From contig JAFXAZ010000095.1 in assembly GCA_017521985.1 (NCBI GenBank), forward strand, positions 1-41,863: 41,863 nt of DNA. Direction: 5' to 3'. This document shows, one piece after another, positions 21,824-29,886 of this stretch (position 1 is the stretch's first letter; each line of letters starts with the position of its first letter). Made by a program: the position numbers and the translations under genes. The DNA is from Lachnospiraceae bacterium (lineage in GTDB: Bacteria > Bacillota > Clostridia > Lachnospirales > Lachnospiraceae). The notes beneath the pieces were generated by a model. It searched no databases and was not told the DNA's origin. It saw only the letters and a list, made by a program, of their open reading frames with translations.

Positions 21824-22780
21824 GTGCATAGAAGAGCAACCAGTATAAGAGGGGAAATGGTTAGAAAGTTTATACATAACTTTGTAAACGAAACGCCCCT
21901 TAAAAAGCCAATACAAACAGGTGAATTTCGTAGAAATCCAAAAGAATCCGAGTGGATTTGTCCACCTGGCTATAATTATGGGCTGTTTTCTTATAAAGGC
22001 TTTGGCATGGAATATTTAAGACCGAGAAAAGGAAATACCGGACGTGTGATTTTGCAGTTGCATGGCGGAGGATACATTGGTCCAATGAAAAATATTTATC
22101 GTACCATGGCTGTGCGTTATTCCAAGCTTCTCCATGGCGGGGATGTGCTTACTATTGATTATCGTGTGGCTCCTGCACATAAATATCCTGCAGCTTTAGA
22201 GGATGCTGTGGCAGCCTATATGTGGCTGGTAGAAGAGCAGGAATATGACCCTGCCAAGATTATGATTGTGGGAGATTCTGCGGGAGGTGGCTTGACACTG
22301 GCACTTTTGATGTATTTGCGCGACCACAATATGCCCCTTCCAAATGGAGCAATATTAATGAGTCCATGGACCGATTTGACCTGCAGCGGGGAAAGCCATA
22401 CTTATAACTTTGAAAAGGACCCTTTGTTTGGAAATACCAAGGAATCCATGCTGTACGATTCCGATTATATCGGCGAATATGACCCGACCATTCCTTATAT
22501 TTCACCTATGTTTGGAACATATGATGACTTGCCACCTATGCTATATCAGGTGGGCAGTTTTGAAATGCTACGCAGCGATTCCGAAGTTGCTCATGAAAAG
22601 GCAATGGGGGCAGGCTGCGACTCCAAACTCAGCGTATATGAAGGCATGTTCCATGAGTTCCAAATGAGCCTGAATTTGATTCCGGAAAGCAAGCAGGCAT
22701 GGAAAGAAGTGTCAGCGTTTATTAAAGAGAGATTTGAACTGGAGAGCTGGAATCATAGCAGGAAACTGCGGAAGGGATAA
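21824..22780 (+). CDS. Alpha/beta hydrolase (HSL-type esterase)
   Basis: A 318-residue esterase of the hormone-sensitive-lipase group (alpha/beta hydrolase fold-3). The oxyanion motif HGGGYIG, the nucleophile elbow GDSAGGG, an acidic residue after MLRSDSEVA and the final His of GMFHEFQM complete the triad. There is no signal peptide, so it acts in the cytoplasm. The GTG at 21,824 is chosen because AAAGGAG lies 8 bases upstream; ATG at 21,857 would lose part of the N-terminal cap. It directly follows the acyltransferase gene and probably cleaves or proof-reads related esters. Confidence 0.88.
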   Translation: MHRRATSIRGEMVRKFIHNFVNETPLKKPIQTGEFRRNPKESEWICPPGYNYGLFSYKGFGMEYLRPRKGNTGRVILQLHGGGYIGPMKNIYRTMAVRYSKLLHGGDVLTIDYRVAPAHKYPAALEDAVAAYMWLVEEQEYDPAKIMIVGDSAGGGLTLALLMYLRDHNMPLPNGAILMSPWTDLTCSGESHTYNFEKDPLFGNTKESMLYDSDYIGEYDPTIPYISPMFGTYDDLPPMLYQVGSFEMLRSDSEVAHEKAMGAGCDSKLSVYEGMFHEFQMSLNLIPESKQAWKEVSAFIKERFELESWNHSRKLRKG

Positions 22781-22811
22781 AACGTATAAAGCAACGGTGA
22801 AATGAATGAGA

Positions 22812-22829
22812 TGACCCCAAAAGTTAGAC
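22812..22829 (+). mobile_element. IS3-family-like terminal repeat remnant
   Basis: TGACCCCAAAAGTTAGAC resembles the ends of IS3/IS150-type insertion sequences as I remember them. No transposase gene follows and no matching second end was found nearby, so only a remnant is present. Confidence 0.35.
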
Positions 22830-22842
22830 TCAGAATTTTTAA

Positions 22843-22881
22843 GCGTAGCAGTTTTGAGTGGCTGCTACGCTATTTTTTTTT
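22843..22881 (+). terminator. Rho-independent terminator
   Basis: GCGTAGCAG and CTGCTACGC form a perfect 9-bp stem followed by a run of nine T. It ends the acyltransferase/esterase operon or belongs to the IS-like end just before it. Confidence 0.85.
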
Positions 22882-22994
22882 GTAGCCAAGCGATTGAACC
22901 TGTATTCTACAGGACTCAACAGGTGTGCAGAGGGGAAGAGGTGCCGGTGACAAAGATTGTGTTTAAGATCCCAATAGAGTTATTTTAGGGAATT

Positions 22995-23036
22995 GCTGTA
23001 CCTGCGTTGATGAAACGCGGGCACAGCGATTTTTTG
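22995..23036 (+). terminator. Second terminator-like hairpin
   Basis: GCTGTACCTGCGTT pairs with AACGCGGGCACAGC (one mismatch or bulge), followed by a run of six T. Between 22,882 and 22,990 I see no gene. The stretch from here to 23,185 also holds no open frame of note. Confidence 0.7.
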
Positions 23037-23185
23037 CAAAAATCTCCGAAAAAGACGATATATCGTCCACATCTTACAAATTAATATGTTAACATAACCT
23101 TGTCAGTAGTAATAATTTGATTTTTTGGAGCTGAAATATGTTTTGCGATCATATTGTTATTGCTAAATACAAAAAAGGTGGGTTG

Positions 23186-23214
23186 TTGAATACTTTGAAT
23201 TAATGTGATAAAAT
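23186..23214 (+). promoter_or_regulatory. Promoter of the Rpn-family gene
   Basis: TTGAAT, 17 bases, TAAAAT, about 45 bases before the start codon at 23,261, which has AGGAGG. Confidence 0.65.
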
Positions 23215-23260
23215 TAAGGTATACAAACCAATCCACTTAGAACAGGAGGTTGTTGTACAT

Positions 23261-24217
23261 ATGGGTGCAAAAGACATTTTTACGAAAGATTACACAAAGG
23301 AAAGCGAGGTATTTGCAGACGCTTTTAATCAGTATATTTATAAAGGAGAGCAGGTCATCAAGGCTGAAAATCTACGACCCCTTGATACTAATCTGACAGG
23401 GATACCACACGGTGCTGAGGGAGCTGGAGTTCCGGTACAGAGGTATCGGGATGCGTTAAAGAGTGTCACTGCCATGGAGGATGATAATGCAGTGTATCTC
23501 CTTCTGGGCATAGAGGCTCAGTCAGAGGTACACCATGCCATGCCGGTAAGAAACATGGTCTACGATGCTTTGCAGTATGCAGCACAAGTGGAAGAGACTG
23601 CTCGTGCTCATAGAAAGGCAAGGAAAGCCGGTGAGCCGGAGGAACTGGAAAAGAATCCGGATGCAAGCGAATATTTGTCGGGATTCTATCGAGATGATCG
23701 CTTAATTCCGGTGGTTACTTTGGTGGTATATTTCGGTGCCGGGGAGTGGGATGGACCTATGAGCATTCGCGAAATGCTTTCCGTACAAAATCCGGAGATT
23801 TTGTCCTTTGTCTCAGATTATAAGTTAAATCTGATTGCACCGGGGCAAATGTCCGATGCAGAGATAGACCAGTTTAACACCAGCTTACGCGAGGTGATGC
23901 TGTTCATCAAGTACTCTGAGGATAGAGTCAAATTGAATGAAATGGTGGAGAAGGATGACCGTTTCAAAAACATGGACCGAAAAGCGGCTTCGGTTATCAG
24001 TACCGTAACCGGCGTAGAAATTGAAATGAATGAAGAGGAGGACAAGGTAGATATGTGCCAGGCGCTTAGAGAAATGATGGAAGAGAGTGCTCAGGAAGAA
24101 CGTGTTGCAACAGCAAAAAGGATGCTGGAAGCGGGTGGTCTTACTATAGAGTTTATAGCTAAAATGGCTAATTTATCTGTAAAAGAGGTTCAAGCTCTTG
24201 CCATAGAAACAGTGTAG
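23261..24217 (+). CDS. Rpn-family PD-(D/E)XK nuclease/transposase-like protein
   Basis: A 318-residue protein of the Rpn/YhgA-like (recombination-promoting nuclease, Transposase_31) group. The segment LLLGIEAQSEVHHAMPVRNMVYDALQYAAQVEE contains the E-x-Q catalytic motif and the H-x-x-M-P-x-R signature. The preceding LRPLDTNLTGIPHG may carry the catalytic Asp. VTLVVYFGAGEWDGP is also typical. The C-terminal third (ALREMMEESAQEERVATAKRML then GLTIEFIAKMANLSVKEVQ) is the usual helical tail. Such nucleases promote recombination and occur in many copies in gut clostridia. Own promoter; AGGAGG precedes the ATG. It sits next to an IS-like remnant. Confidence 0.85.
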   Translation: MGAKDIFTKDYTKESEVFADAFNQYIYKGEQVIKAENLRPLDTNLTGIPHGAEGAGVPVQRYRDALKSVTAMEDDNAVYLLLGIEAQSEVHHAMPVRNMVYDALQYAAQVEETARAHRKARKAGEPEELEKNPDASEYLSGFYRDDRLIPVVTLVVYFGAGEWDGPMSIREMLSVQNPEILSFVSDYKLNLIAPGQMSDAEIDQFNTSLREVMLFIKYSEDRVKLNEMVEKDDRFKNMDRKAASVISTVTGVEIEMNEEEDKVDMCQALREMMEESAQEERVATAKRMLEAGGLTIEFIAKMANLSVKEVQALAIETV

Positions 24218-24312
24218 TTTGCACACAGCCTGTGATGGGGTATGAACCGCTCCCTCGATTGTTAGATTTTATTGAGATTTTCCATACAAAGTATAAAATA
24301 TTTGAATACATA

Positions 24313-24341
24313 TTGACACGAAAGTGTATTAATTATATAAT
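24313..24341 (+). promoter_or_regulatory. Consensus sigma-A promoter of the GntR/ABC operon
   Basis: TTGACA, 17 bases, TATAAT: a perfect consensus promoter. The transcript would begin near 24,348 and have a leader of about 260 bases before the GntR gene. Confidence 0.9.
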
Positions 24342-24379
24342 ACAGTTAAAAGGAGCGTATTATATGATTAATACACTTT
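24321..24379 (+). repeat. 13-bp dyad spanning promoter and leader start
   Basis: AAAGTGTATTAAT (24,321-24,333) and ATTAATACACTTT (24,367-24,379) are perfect inverted repeats 33 bases apart. The left arm lies between -35 and -10 and the right arm lies inside the leader-peptide codons. As the left arm is upstream of the transcript start, this should act as DNA, for example as an operator for the GntR regulator. Confidence 0.6.
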
Positions 24380-24393
24380 GTGCTTGCATATAA
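24364..24393 (+). CDS. Leader peptide of 9 residues
   Basis: AAAGGAG at 24,348-24,354 is followed after 9 bases by ATG and an open frame encoding MINTLCACI, then TAA. It is the first open frame behind a consensus promoter and is followed by a structured leader, the arrangement of translation- or transcription-attenuation peptides of antibiotic-inducible genes. The reading as a real leader peptide is inference from position and ribosome binding site only. Confidence 0.5.
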   Translation: MINTLCACI

Positions 24394-24560
24394 GTGATTG
24401 CGAAACTTTAGGTATTTAGAATTTCGTGCAAAATGAACGATTTCTAAGAAGGCCTTTTATCCGCGGCCGGTTCTTAGGCGGTGTTTACAGCGCCTTATGT
24501 ACCGTTGCCAGCGGATTAGAGCGAGAGCGTGCCTTCGTGAAATCAGTTCTTTAGCACAGA
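24394..24560 (+). promoter_or_regulatory. Structured leader between uORF and GntR gene
   Basis: Several pairings can be drawn by eye. CTAAGAA (24,444) pairs with TTCTTAG (24,471); AGGCG pairs with CGCCT around GTGTTTACAG; TATCCGC (24,458) could alternatively pair with GCGGATTA (24,511), which would compete with the first two. GC content is higher than in the flanks. It matches no riboswitch class that I recognise. The rest of 24,218-24,312 and 24,561-24,607 holds only the promoter approach and the AAAGGAGG of the next gene. Confidence 0.45.
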
Positions 24561-24607
24561 AAATATGAATAATTTAGAGTCTGACAAACAAAGGAGGTGG
24601 TACGGGA

Positions 24608-24979
24608 ATGATATCTTTTGATGATTTTATTTTGCAGGACGATAGTCCTATCTATTTGCAGATTATTCAGTATGTAAAGCGTGGTATTGTGTCCGGTGCC
24701 ATCGAAAATGGGGAAGAGATGATTTCCAGGAGAGCGTTGTCGGCGCTTTTGGGGGTAAATCCGAATACCATTCAAAAGGCATATCACATGCTGGAGGAGG
24801 AAGGAATTATTTATTCCAGAACCGGAGCGAAGAGCTGTGTGGAGGTGGATGAGGCTATGAAGGAAAGTATTCGGCGTACACTTCTTAGTCAGGATACGTT
24901 AAAGTGGGTGCAGTCCATGAAGCAGATGGGAGTAAGTATGGAAGAGGCGTTGGAATTGTGCAGAGAGGTCTGGGAGTAG
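24608..24979 (+). CDS. GntR-family regulator, YtrA-like
   Basis: A 123-residue regulator: a winged-helix GntR domain (about residues 8-75, with SPIYLQIIQYVKRGIVSGAI, SRRALSALLGVNPNTIQKAYHMLEEEGII) and a short helical tail instead of a large effector domain, as in the YtrA subfamily. YtrA-type regulators normally repress their own operon and the ABC transporter encoded downstream, and respond to cell-envelope stress or antibiotics. The ATG at 24,608 follows AAAGGAGG. The next gene begins 18 bases after its stop. Confidence 0.9.
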   Translation: MISFDDFILQDDSPIYLQIIQYVKRGIVSGAIENGEEMISRRALSALLGVNPNTIQKAYHMLEEEGIIYSRTGAKSCVEVDEAMKESIRRTLLSQDTLKWVQSMKQMGVSMEEALELCREVWE

Positions 24980-24997
24980 GCAAGGAGGTGGATGTTC

Positions 24998-25786
24998 ATG
25001 AAAAAGTATTTATCCGTGCTGGCGTTGGATGCAAAATGTACTGTATACAAGTTGCTTGGTATATTATTTGCATCAAGCGCAGTGCAGATTTGGAATTTTA
25101 GAAGAGTTTTATGGAAAACCATACATAACTATGTAGATAATCTGGGGGCTGAGGAAACGGCACAAATTGAAGAACGAAGGCTCTTAATTACCTTTGAACG
25201 GGCTCTGGGAGATAGTTATTTACAGTGGATATTCGGTTTAACCTTTCTTTTGGCGGTAGCAGTACTAGTTTATAGCTGTAGCGAACATGGAAAGGTAAAG
25301 ACAAAGCAATTTTTGTGGAGGCTACGAATAGAACGGAGGGGATTGTATATTGTGTGGACGTTATATCGTGTCTTTTGGGTTGCTTTGATAATGGCATGGC
25401 AAATCCTGATGGTAATTGTTTTGCATGAGATGTATCAGCAACTGATTGGAAAAGGCAAGGCGCCACAAGCATTGTACATGGCATTTCAACGCAATTCTTT
25501 TTTACATAATTTGTTGCCGTTAACGGATGTATTGGGAATTGTGAAATTGCTCTGCATGGTAGTATTTCTTGGAATGGGAGCGGCTTATGTAGGTTACAGA
25601 GGCATCGGTGAACATAAAAATGCATGCGGAGTAGTAGCAATTCTCATGATATATGCTATTCTGTTTTTCTCTGCGGGAGCGGATATTTTTTCGATAGAAA
25701 TAGTTTTCATAGGTGTGTGCATAATTGCAATCATTAGCATGGCGGTGTCTGTAGCAGGAAGTTTGGGTGAGCATTATGATGGATAA
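24998..25786 (+). CDS. ABC transporter membrane subunit candidate
   Basis: A 262-residue membrane protein with about six helices (first near residue 20, then around 75, 118, 178, 205 and 228). I do not recognise a Pfam family from the sequence. Its place between a YtrA-type regulator and an ABC ATPase makes it a likely permease. The ATG at 24,998 is preferred over 24,992 because AGGAGG then has 9 bases of spacing rather than 3. It overlaps the next gene by 11 bases. Confidence 0.6.
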   Translation: MKKYLSVLALDAKCTVYKLLGILFASSAVQIWNFRRVLWKTIHNYVDNLGAEETAQIEERRLLITFERALGDSYLQWIFGLTFLLAVAVLVYSCSEHGKVKTKQFLWRLRIERRGLYIVWTLYRVFWVALIMAWQILMVIVLHEMYQQLIGKGKAPQALYMAFQRNSFLHNLLPLTDVLGIVKLLCMVVFLGMGAAYVGYRGIGEHKNACGVVAILMIYAILFFSAGADIFSIEIVFIGVCIIAIISMAVSVAGSLGEHYDG

Positions 25787-26261
25787 ATTTTTAGATACCT
25801 ATTTTCCACCTGGGTACGATGGAGAAACCGAAATTAAGCGGCTGGTAGTAGCATATTTGGCAGCAATTATATATAGTTTTCGCTTCTTTTTCTCTTATTA
25901 CGAGGCATATAACGACTTGTTTTATTATGAGTGGAATCAATTGGAGGAAACTGCAAAAAAAGTGCTTAGACCGGGTGCGGTGATTGTGCCGTTTGGAGAA
26001 ATTGCAGGGAGTAGTTTTTTGATGTTTGCAGCACTTGCTATTGTTTTATTAGTGGCAGGCATACAACACTACCATTATTACACAAAAGGCAGCAATAGTC
26101 TTTATGTGGTTCGTAGACTTCCGGATAGAAGGTATGTTTTTAGAACCTGCTTTGGCGGGATTTTGCTGGAGGCCGTTGCGGCATTGGTAGTGATTGGAAT
26201 ACTTTTAGGCGTGTATTATTGCGTATATCTTTGGGTGACACCGGAGATATGTCTGCCGTAA
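25776..26261 (+). CDS. Second membrane subunit of the ABC operon
   Basis: A 161-residue membrane protein with three predicted helices (about residues 24-42, 76-93 and 127-152) and a soluble N-terminal stretch. No family recognised. It starts inside the end of the preceding gene (ATGATG at 25,776-25,781, either may be used), so it is coupled to it and likely part of the same transporter. The ATPase gene begins 45 bases after its stop. Confidence 0.6.
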   Translation: MMDKFLDTYFPPGYDGETEIKRLVVAYLAAIIYSFRFFFSYYEAYNDLFYYEWNQLEETAKKVLRPGAVIVPFGEIAGSSFLMFAALAIVLLVAGIQHYHYYTKGSNSLYVVRRLPDRRYVFRTCFGGILLEAVAALVVIGILLGVYYCVYLWVTPEICLP

Positions 26262-26306
26262 GAAATCAGGAAAGATAATAGCAAGATGATGTTGGGAGGA
26301 AAAATT

Positions 26307-27041
26307 ATGCTGGAAATAAAAGAGGTAAATAAATTTTATAATTCAAGATATGGTTGGGTGCAGGCATTAAAAAATGTAAGTCTTCAGATTCCAAGAGGTG
26401 AAATTATTGGTCTTTTTGGAGAGAATGGAGCCGGAAAATCTACCTTGTTTCAGTGCATATTGGGCTTTGAACGGTATAAGGGGGAAATTACTCTGGACGG
26501 AGAGAAAATTACTCACAAAAATATAGAAAAACTCTCCTTTGCGACCTGTGAGCATTCCTTCTTTCCGAATTTAACACCAGGGTGTCATGCAGATTTTTAT
26601 GCCCTTCAATTTCCAAATTTTCGAAATAAGCGTTTTGAACTTTTGATGGATTTTTTTGAGTTGCCGATGAGAAAAGCGATTAGCAGTTATTCTACTGGTC
26701 AGAAAAATCAGTTTGAGGTAGTTATGGCACTGAGTCAGGGGGCAGATTATATTCTCATGGATGAGCCTTTTGCTGGAAATGATATTTTTAACAGAGAAGA
26801 CTTTTACCGCGTGCTTTTGAGTATTTTGGAACCAAATGAAACGGTGGTTTTGTCTACCCATTTGATTGAAGAGGTGGAGAATTTTGTGGGAAGAGCCATT
26901 TTAATTAAGCAAGGTCAGGTGATTGGTGATAGAAGTACCTTAGAGTTAGAAGAGCAGGGGCAGACATTGGTTTCTTATATCAAGGACACTTATGGTTATC
27001 GCGCTGACAGGGTAAGTAAAGTGCTGGAGGAACTGATGTAG
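26307..27041 (+). CDS. ABC transporter ATP-binding protein
   Basis: A 244-residue ATPase. Walker A GENGAGKST (about residues 36-44), a degenerate signature SYSTGQKNQ in place of LSGGQ, Walker B YILMDEPF, and the H-loop in STHLIEEVE are all present. GENGAGKST and EPFAGNDIFNRED resemble the YtrB/YtrE and BcrA-like drug or peptide exporters. The ATG at 26,307 has GGGAGG 8 bases upstream; an ATG at 26,286 is less well placed. It supplies energy to the two membrane proteins encoded before it. Confidence 0.92.
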   Translation: MLEIKEVNKFYNSRYGWVQALKNVSLQIPRGEIIGLFGENGAGKSTLFQCILGFERYKGEITLDGEKITHKNIEKLSFATCEHSFFPNLTPGCHADFYALQFPNFRNKRFELLMDFFELPMRKAISSYSTGQKNQFEVVMALSQGADYILMDEPFAGNDIFNREDFYRVLLSILEPNETVVLSTHLIEEVENFVGRAILIKQGQVIGDRSTLELEEQGQTLVSYIKDTYGYRADRVSKVLEELM

Positions 27042-27057
27042 CAGAAAGGAAGACGGT

Positions 27058-28500
27058 ATGAAAAAGAGTGTAATACTTGTTTTAATCATTGGGCTGTTGG
27101 TTTTTTGTGGTGCAATGTATGGAATACATCAGGTAACGAATCAGGCGGACGATATGATAATCGAATGCAGGGTTTTGGAGGGCGAACCGGAAGCGGCAGC
27201 AAATATTGCGTTCAAGATACATAATCAATGGAGCGAGAGATTGGATTGGGAAGTGCAGGGAAGCTTTGATGATAGGGGAGAAGCTCATATAGAAGTGCTT
27301 CATGCCAAGAACTGGACTGCACCGGAGCAATTTCGAAAAAGAACGTATTTTACTAATAGCTTTGACAGGGATGTAGAGCTTCATCCCTTTGTACAGACAC
27401 ACACTGTGTATACCTCGAAGGATGACCGGGGAGAAGGGTGGTTTGATAGCCAACAACATTCTTATATAGAGGCGTTTCGGGCAATTGCAGCAAAAGCACC
27501 TGCCGGTCAGATGTATTCGGAGGTAGTGGAACTAGGTAAGTATGTGGATTATTATGCACTAAATCTAGAACTTTATTGTGTGGATCGACTGCTTTGGCCG
27601 TATGACCCCACACAGACAATAAGTGATTTTTTCAAAATTAAAATTCCTTCCTCACATGTGGCAGAGCTTTATGTGGAAAAAGATGCAAAAGGGAATGTTA
27701 TTAACTATGGTGAGATGTCTTATAATACATCCCGCGGTGTATCTTATATGGAGTCTGGTGCCGTATCTTTTGCAAGCTGTGGAGATGTGGGCACAGAGGG
27801 CGTATACTTTAGTTTTCATGGCAGAACGAATGAAAAGGAGTATGAGCCAATTAGCATCGGTTGCGGAAATGGCATTTTTCTTCTTCCTTTGACAGAGAAT
27901 GCAGAAGGAGAATTTGTGGCGGAAACGTCTTCGCTTAAAAAAGTCTTTGAGCTGCCTGAGGAGGAGTGTTACCCAATAGAGCTTTTGGTAGATGTACAAA
28001 AGGAAAATATTCTTCTTTTTACAAAGGAAAAGGATAAGCTGGTATTTCGTTGTATTGACATTGCTTCTATGCAGGAAAAGGTAAGGGCGGAAGTAGCGGA
28101 TTTTTCAGAAGAAGCAGAAATCAGTCAGTTAAACTTGCATGAAAAGGAAATGTTTTTGATTTTAGAGGATGGTACGTTTACATATTTTCGTAAAGATAAT
28201 GACTGCATGAAGCCGCAAATCATTTCTTCTCTGGAGGCAGAGGGACTGCGCATATCATCTAATTGGCAATTGGAATACGACTGGGATTATCAAGATGGCA
28301 GACTGGCCTTTCTTTGTGAAGCAGATGCTTTTTACCAGGCCAGTGCCTACATCTTTGTATTCGACCAAACAGGGCCGTTGTATAAGGCAAATATTTGGAA
28401 TTACGCAGATTATTCAAATGATTATGGCATTCCTACAATTTACTTGCGGGAAGAAAATCCTTTGGAAATTTGGTTTACAGAAGAAAATGCAATTCAATAG
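27058..28500 (+). CDS. Membrane-anchored extracytoplasmic protein of the ABC operon
   Basis: A 480-residue protein with one N-terminal hydrophobic segment (VILVLIIGLLVFCGAMYGI) acting as signal anchor; the FCG is not a good lipobox. The remainder is outside and rich in beta-strand-like stretches and aromatic residues (for example EKDKLVFRCIDIASMQEKV), perhaps a beta-propeller-like fold. Comparable large proteins end YtrA-type operons in gut clostridia. Role unknown; it may sense or bind the transported compound. GAAAGGAAG precedes the ATG and the gap to the ATPase is 16 bases. A promoter starts directly after its stop. Confidence 0.65.
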   Translation: MKKSVILVLIIGLLVFCGAMYGIHQVTNQADDMIIECRVLEGEPEAAANIAFKIHNQWSERLDWEVQGSFDDRGEAHIEVLHAKNWTAPEQFRKRTYFTNSFDRDVELHPFVQTHTVYTSKDDRGEGWFDSQQHSYIEAFRAIAAKAPAGQMYSEVVELGKYVDYYALNLELYCVDRLLWPYDPTQTISDFFKIKIPSSHVAELYVEKDAKGNVINYGEMSYNTSRGVSYMESGAVSFASCGDVGTEGVYFSFHGRTNEKEYEPISIGCGNGIFLLPLTENAEGEFVAETSSLKKVFELPEEECYPIELLVDVQKENILLFTKEKDKLVFRCIDIASMQEKVRAEVADFSEEAEISQLNLHEKEMFLILEDGTFTYFRKDNDCMKPQIISSLEAEGLRISSNWQLEYDWDYQDGRLAFLCEADAFYQASAYIFVFDQTGPLYKANIWNYADYSNDYGIPTIYLREENPLEIWFTEENAIQ

Positions 28501-28529
28501 TTGACAGTTTCTTTAAAAAGTAATAAAAT
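28501..28529 (+). promoter_or_regulatory. Promoter of the pheST operon
   Basis: TTGACA, 17 bases, TAAAAT, starting at the first base after the previous stop codon. It drives the T-box leader. Confidence 0.8.
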
Positions 28530-28544
28530 GATTTTTAGTTGAAA

Positions 28545-28795
28545 AAATAAAGGCTATGAAGGTGTCAGTAGTGTATTACAATTCCTACAGAGAGAATGGG
28601 TCGTCGGCTGTAAGCTCATTTAGGTAACGGTAGTATATGAATTTCCCACCGGAGCTTCCTGATTGAACCAGAGTAGGTCAGGACGTACCCGACACGTTAC
28701 GTCGATTTGAGTGCCTGCTTTGGCAGGAACATGGGTGGTACCGCGGAAATATTTCGTCCCTAAGAGTTTTGGCTCTTGGGGACTTTCTATTTTAG
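28545..28795 (+). promoter_or_regulatory. T-box leader (tRNA-Phe sensing)
   Basis: The T-box sequence GGGTGGTACCGCGG is at 28,733-28,746. It is followed by a terminator hairpin (GTCCC at 28,756 pairing with GGGAC at 28,780, with AGAG/CTCT inside) and a T-rich run. Upstream stem I carries the AGTA loop-E element (28,632-28,635) and a TTC at 28,643-28,645, which fits a phenylalanine specifier. Uncharged tRNA-Phe would bind specifier and T-box and prevent termination, raising pheST expression when phenylalanine is short. Confidence 0.92.
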
Positions 28796-28850
28796 AAACT
28801 ATGAGACAAAACGTAGATTCAACCACAAAACCATAAAAAGGAGTATCGAA

Positions 28851-29870
28851 ATGAAAGCAAAGCTTGAAGAAATCAAGAAAAAAGCACTGGAAAGCATCGA
28901 AGCCAGCGAAAGTCTGGACAAATTAAACGATGTACGCGTAAACATCCTTGGTAAAAAGGGTGAACTTACAGCAGTTTTAAAATCCATGAAGGATGTTGCA
29001 CCGGAAGACAGACCAAAGGTGGGTCAGATGGTGAACGAAGTTCGTGTGGAAATTGAGACATTTTTGGAAAATGCCAAGAAGAAAATGGAGCAGGCAGCAT
29101 TAGAAGCTCGTCTTGCAGCGGAAGAAATTGACGTTACTTTACCTGCAAAAAAGCTTCCTAGAGGTCACAGACATCCAAATACTACCGTATTAGAGGAAGT
29201 AGAAAACATTTTCATTGGTTTAGGATATGAAGTAGTAGAAGGACCGGAAGTAGAAAAGGATTATTACAACTTTGAAGCGTTAAATATTCCTGCTGACCAT
29301 CCTGCAAAGGACGAACAGGATACGTTCTATATCACAGGTGACATTTTATTACGTACTCAGACCTCCAGTACGCAGGTTCATGAAATGGAAAAAGGCAAGC
29401 TGCCAATCCGTATGATTGCACCGGGTCGTGTTTTCCGTTCTGACGAAGTAGATGCAACACACAGCCCATCTTTCCATCAGATTGAAGGTCTTGTGATTGA
29501 CAAAAACATTACATTTGCAGACTTAAAGGGTACTTTGGCAGTATTTGCAAAGGAATTATTCGGTGAAGATACCAAGGTTAAATTCAGACCTCATCACTTC
29601 CCATTCACAGAGCCAAGTGCAGAAGTGGACGTTTCCTGCTTTAAGTGCGGCGGCAAGGGCTGTCGTTTCTGTAAGGGCAGCGGCTGGATTGAAATTTTAG
29701 GCTGTGGTATGGTTCATCCACATGTATTAGAGATGAGCGGCATTGACCCTAATGAATATTCCGGCTTCGCATTTGGTGTAGGTTTAGAGCGTATTACATT
29801 ATTGAAATACGAAATTGACGATATGAGACTTCTTTATGAAAACGATGAACGTTTCTTAAAGCAGTTCTAG
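28851..29870 (+). CDS. pheS: Phenylalanyl-tRNA synthetase alpha subunit
   Basis: A 339-residue class II aminoacyl-tRNA synthetase subunit that forms an alpha2-beta2 enzyme with PheT. It has the N-terminal coiled-coil for tRNA contact (about residues 1-85), then [20 protein letters not shown], motif 2 in [41 protein letters not shown] and motif 3 [13 protein letters not shown]. Length is as usual. AAAAGGAG precedes the ATG. It is 16 bases from pheT and lies behind a Phe T-box. Confidence 0.98.
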   Translation: MKAKLEEIKKKALESIEASESLDKLNDVRVNILGKKGELTAVLKSMKDVAPEDRPKVGQMVNEVRVEIETFLENAKKKMEQAALEARLAAEEIDVTLPAKKLPRGHRHPNTTVLEEVENIFIGLGYEVVEGPEVEKDYYNFEALNIPADHPAKDEQDTFYITGDILLRTQTSSTQVHEMEKGKLPIRMIAPGRVFRSDEVDATHSPSFHQIEGLVIDKNITFADLKGTLAVFAKELFGEDTKVKFRPHHFPFTEPSAEVDVSCFKCGGKGCRFCKGSGWIEILGCGMVHPHVLEMSGIDPNEYSGFAFGVGLERITLLKYEIDDMRLLYENDERFLKQF

Positions 29871-29886
29871 GAGGAAGGGATAGATT

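Noticed and set aside
24394-24560. Known riboswitch class in the GntR leader
   Set aside because: I could not match conserved cores of the c-di-GMP, SAM, TPP, FMN, lysine or T-box classes, so it is listed only as a structured leader.
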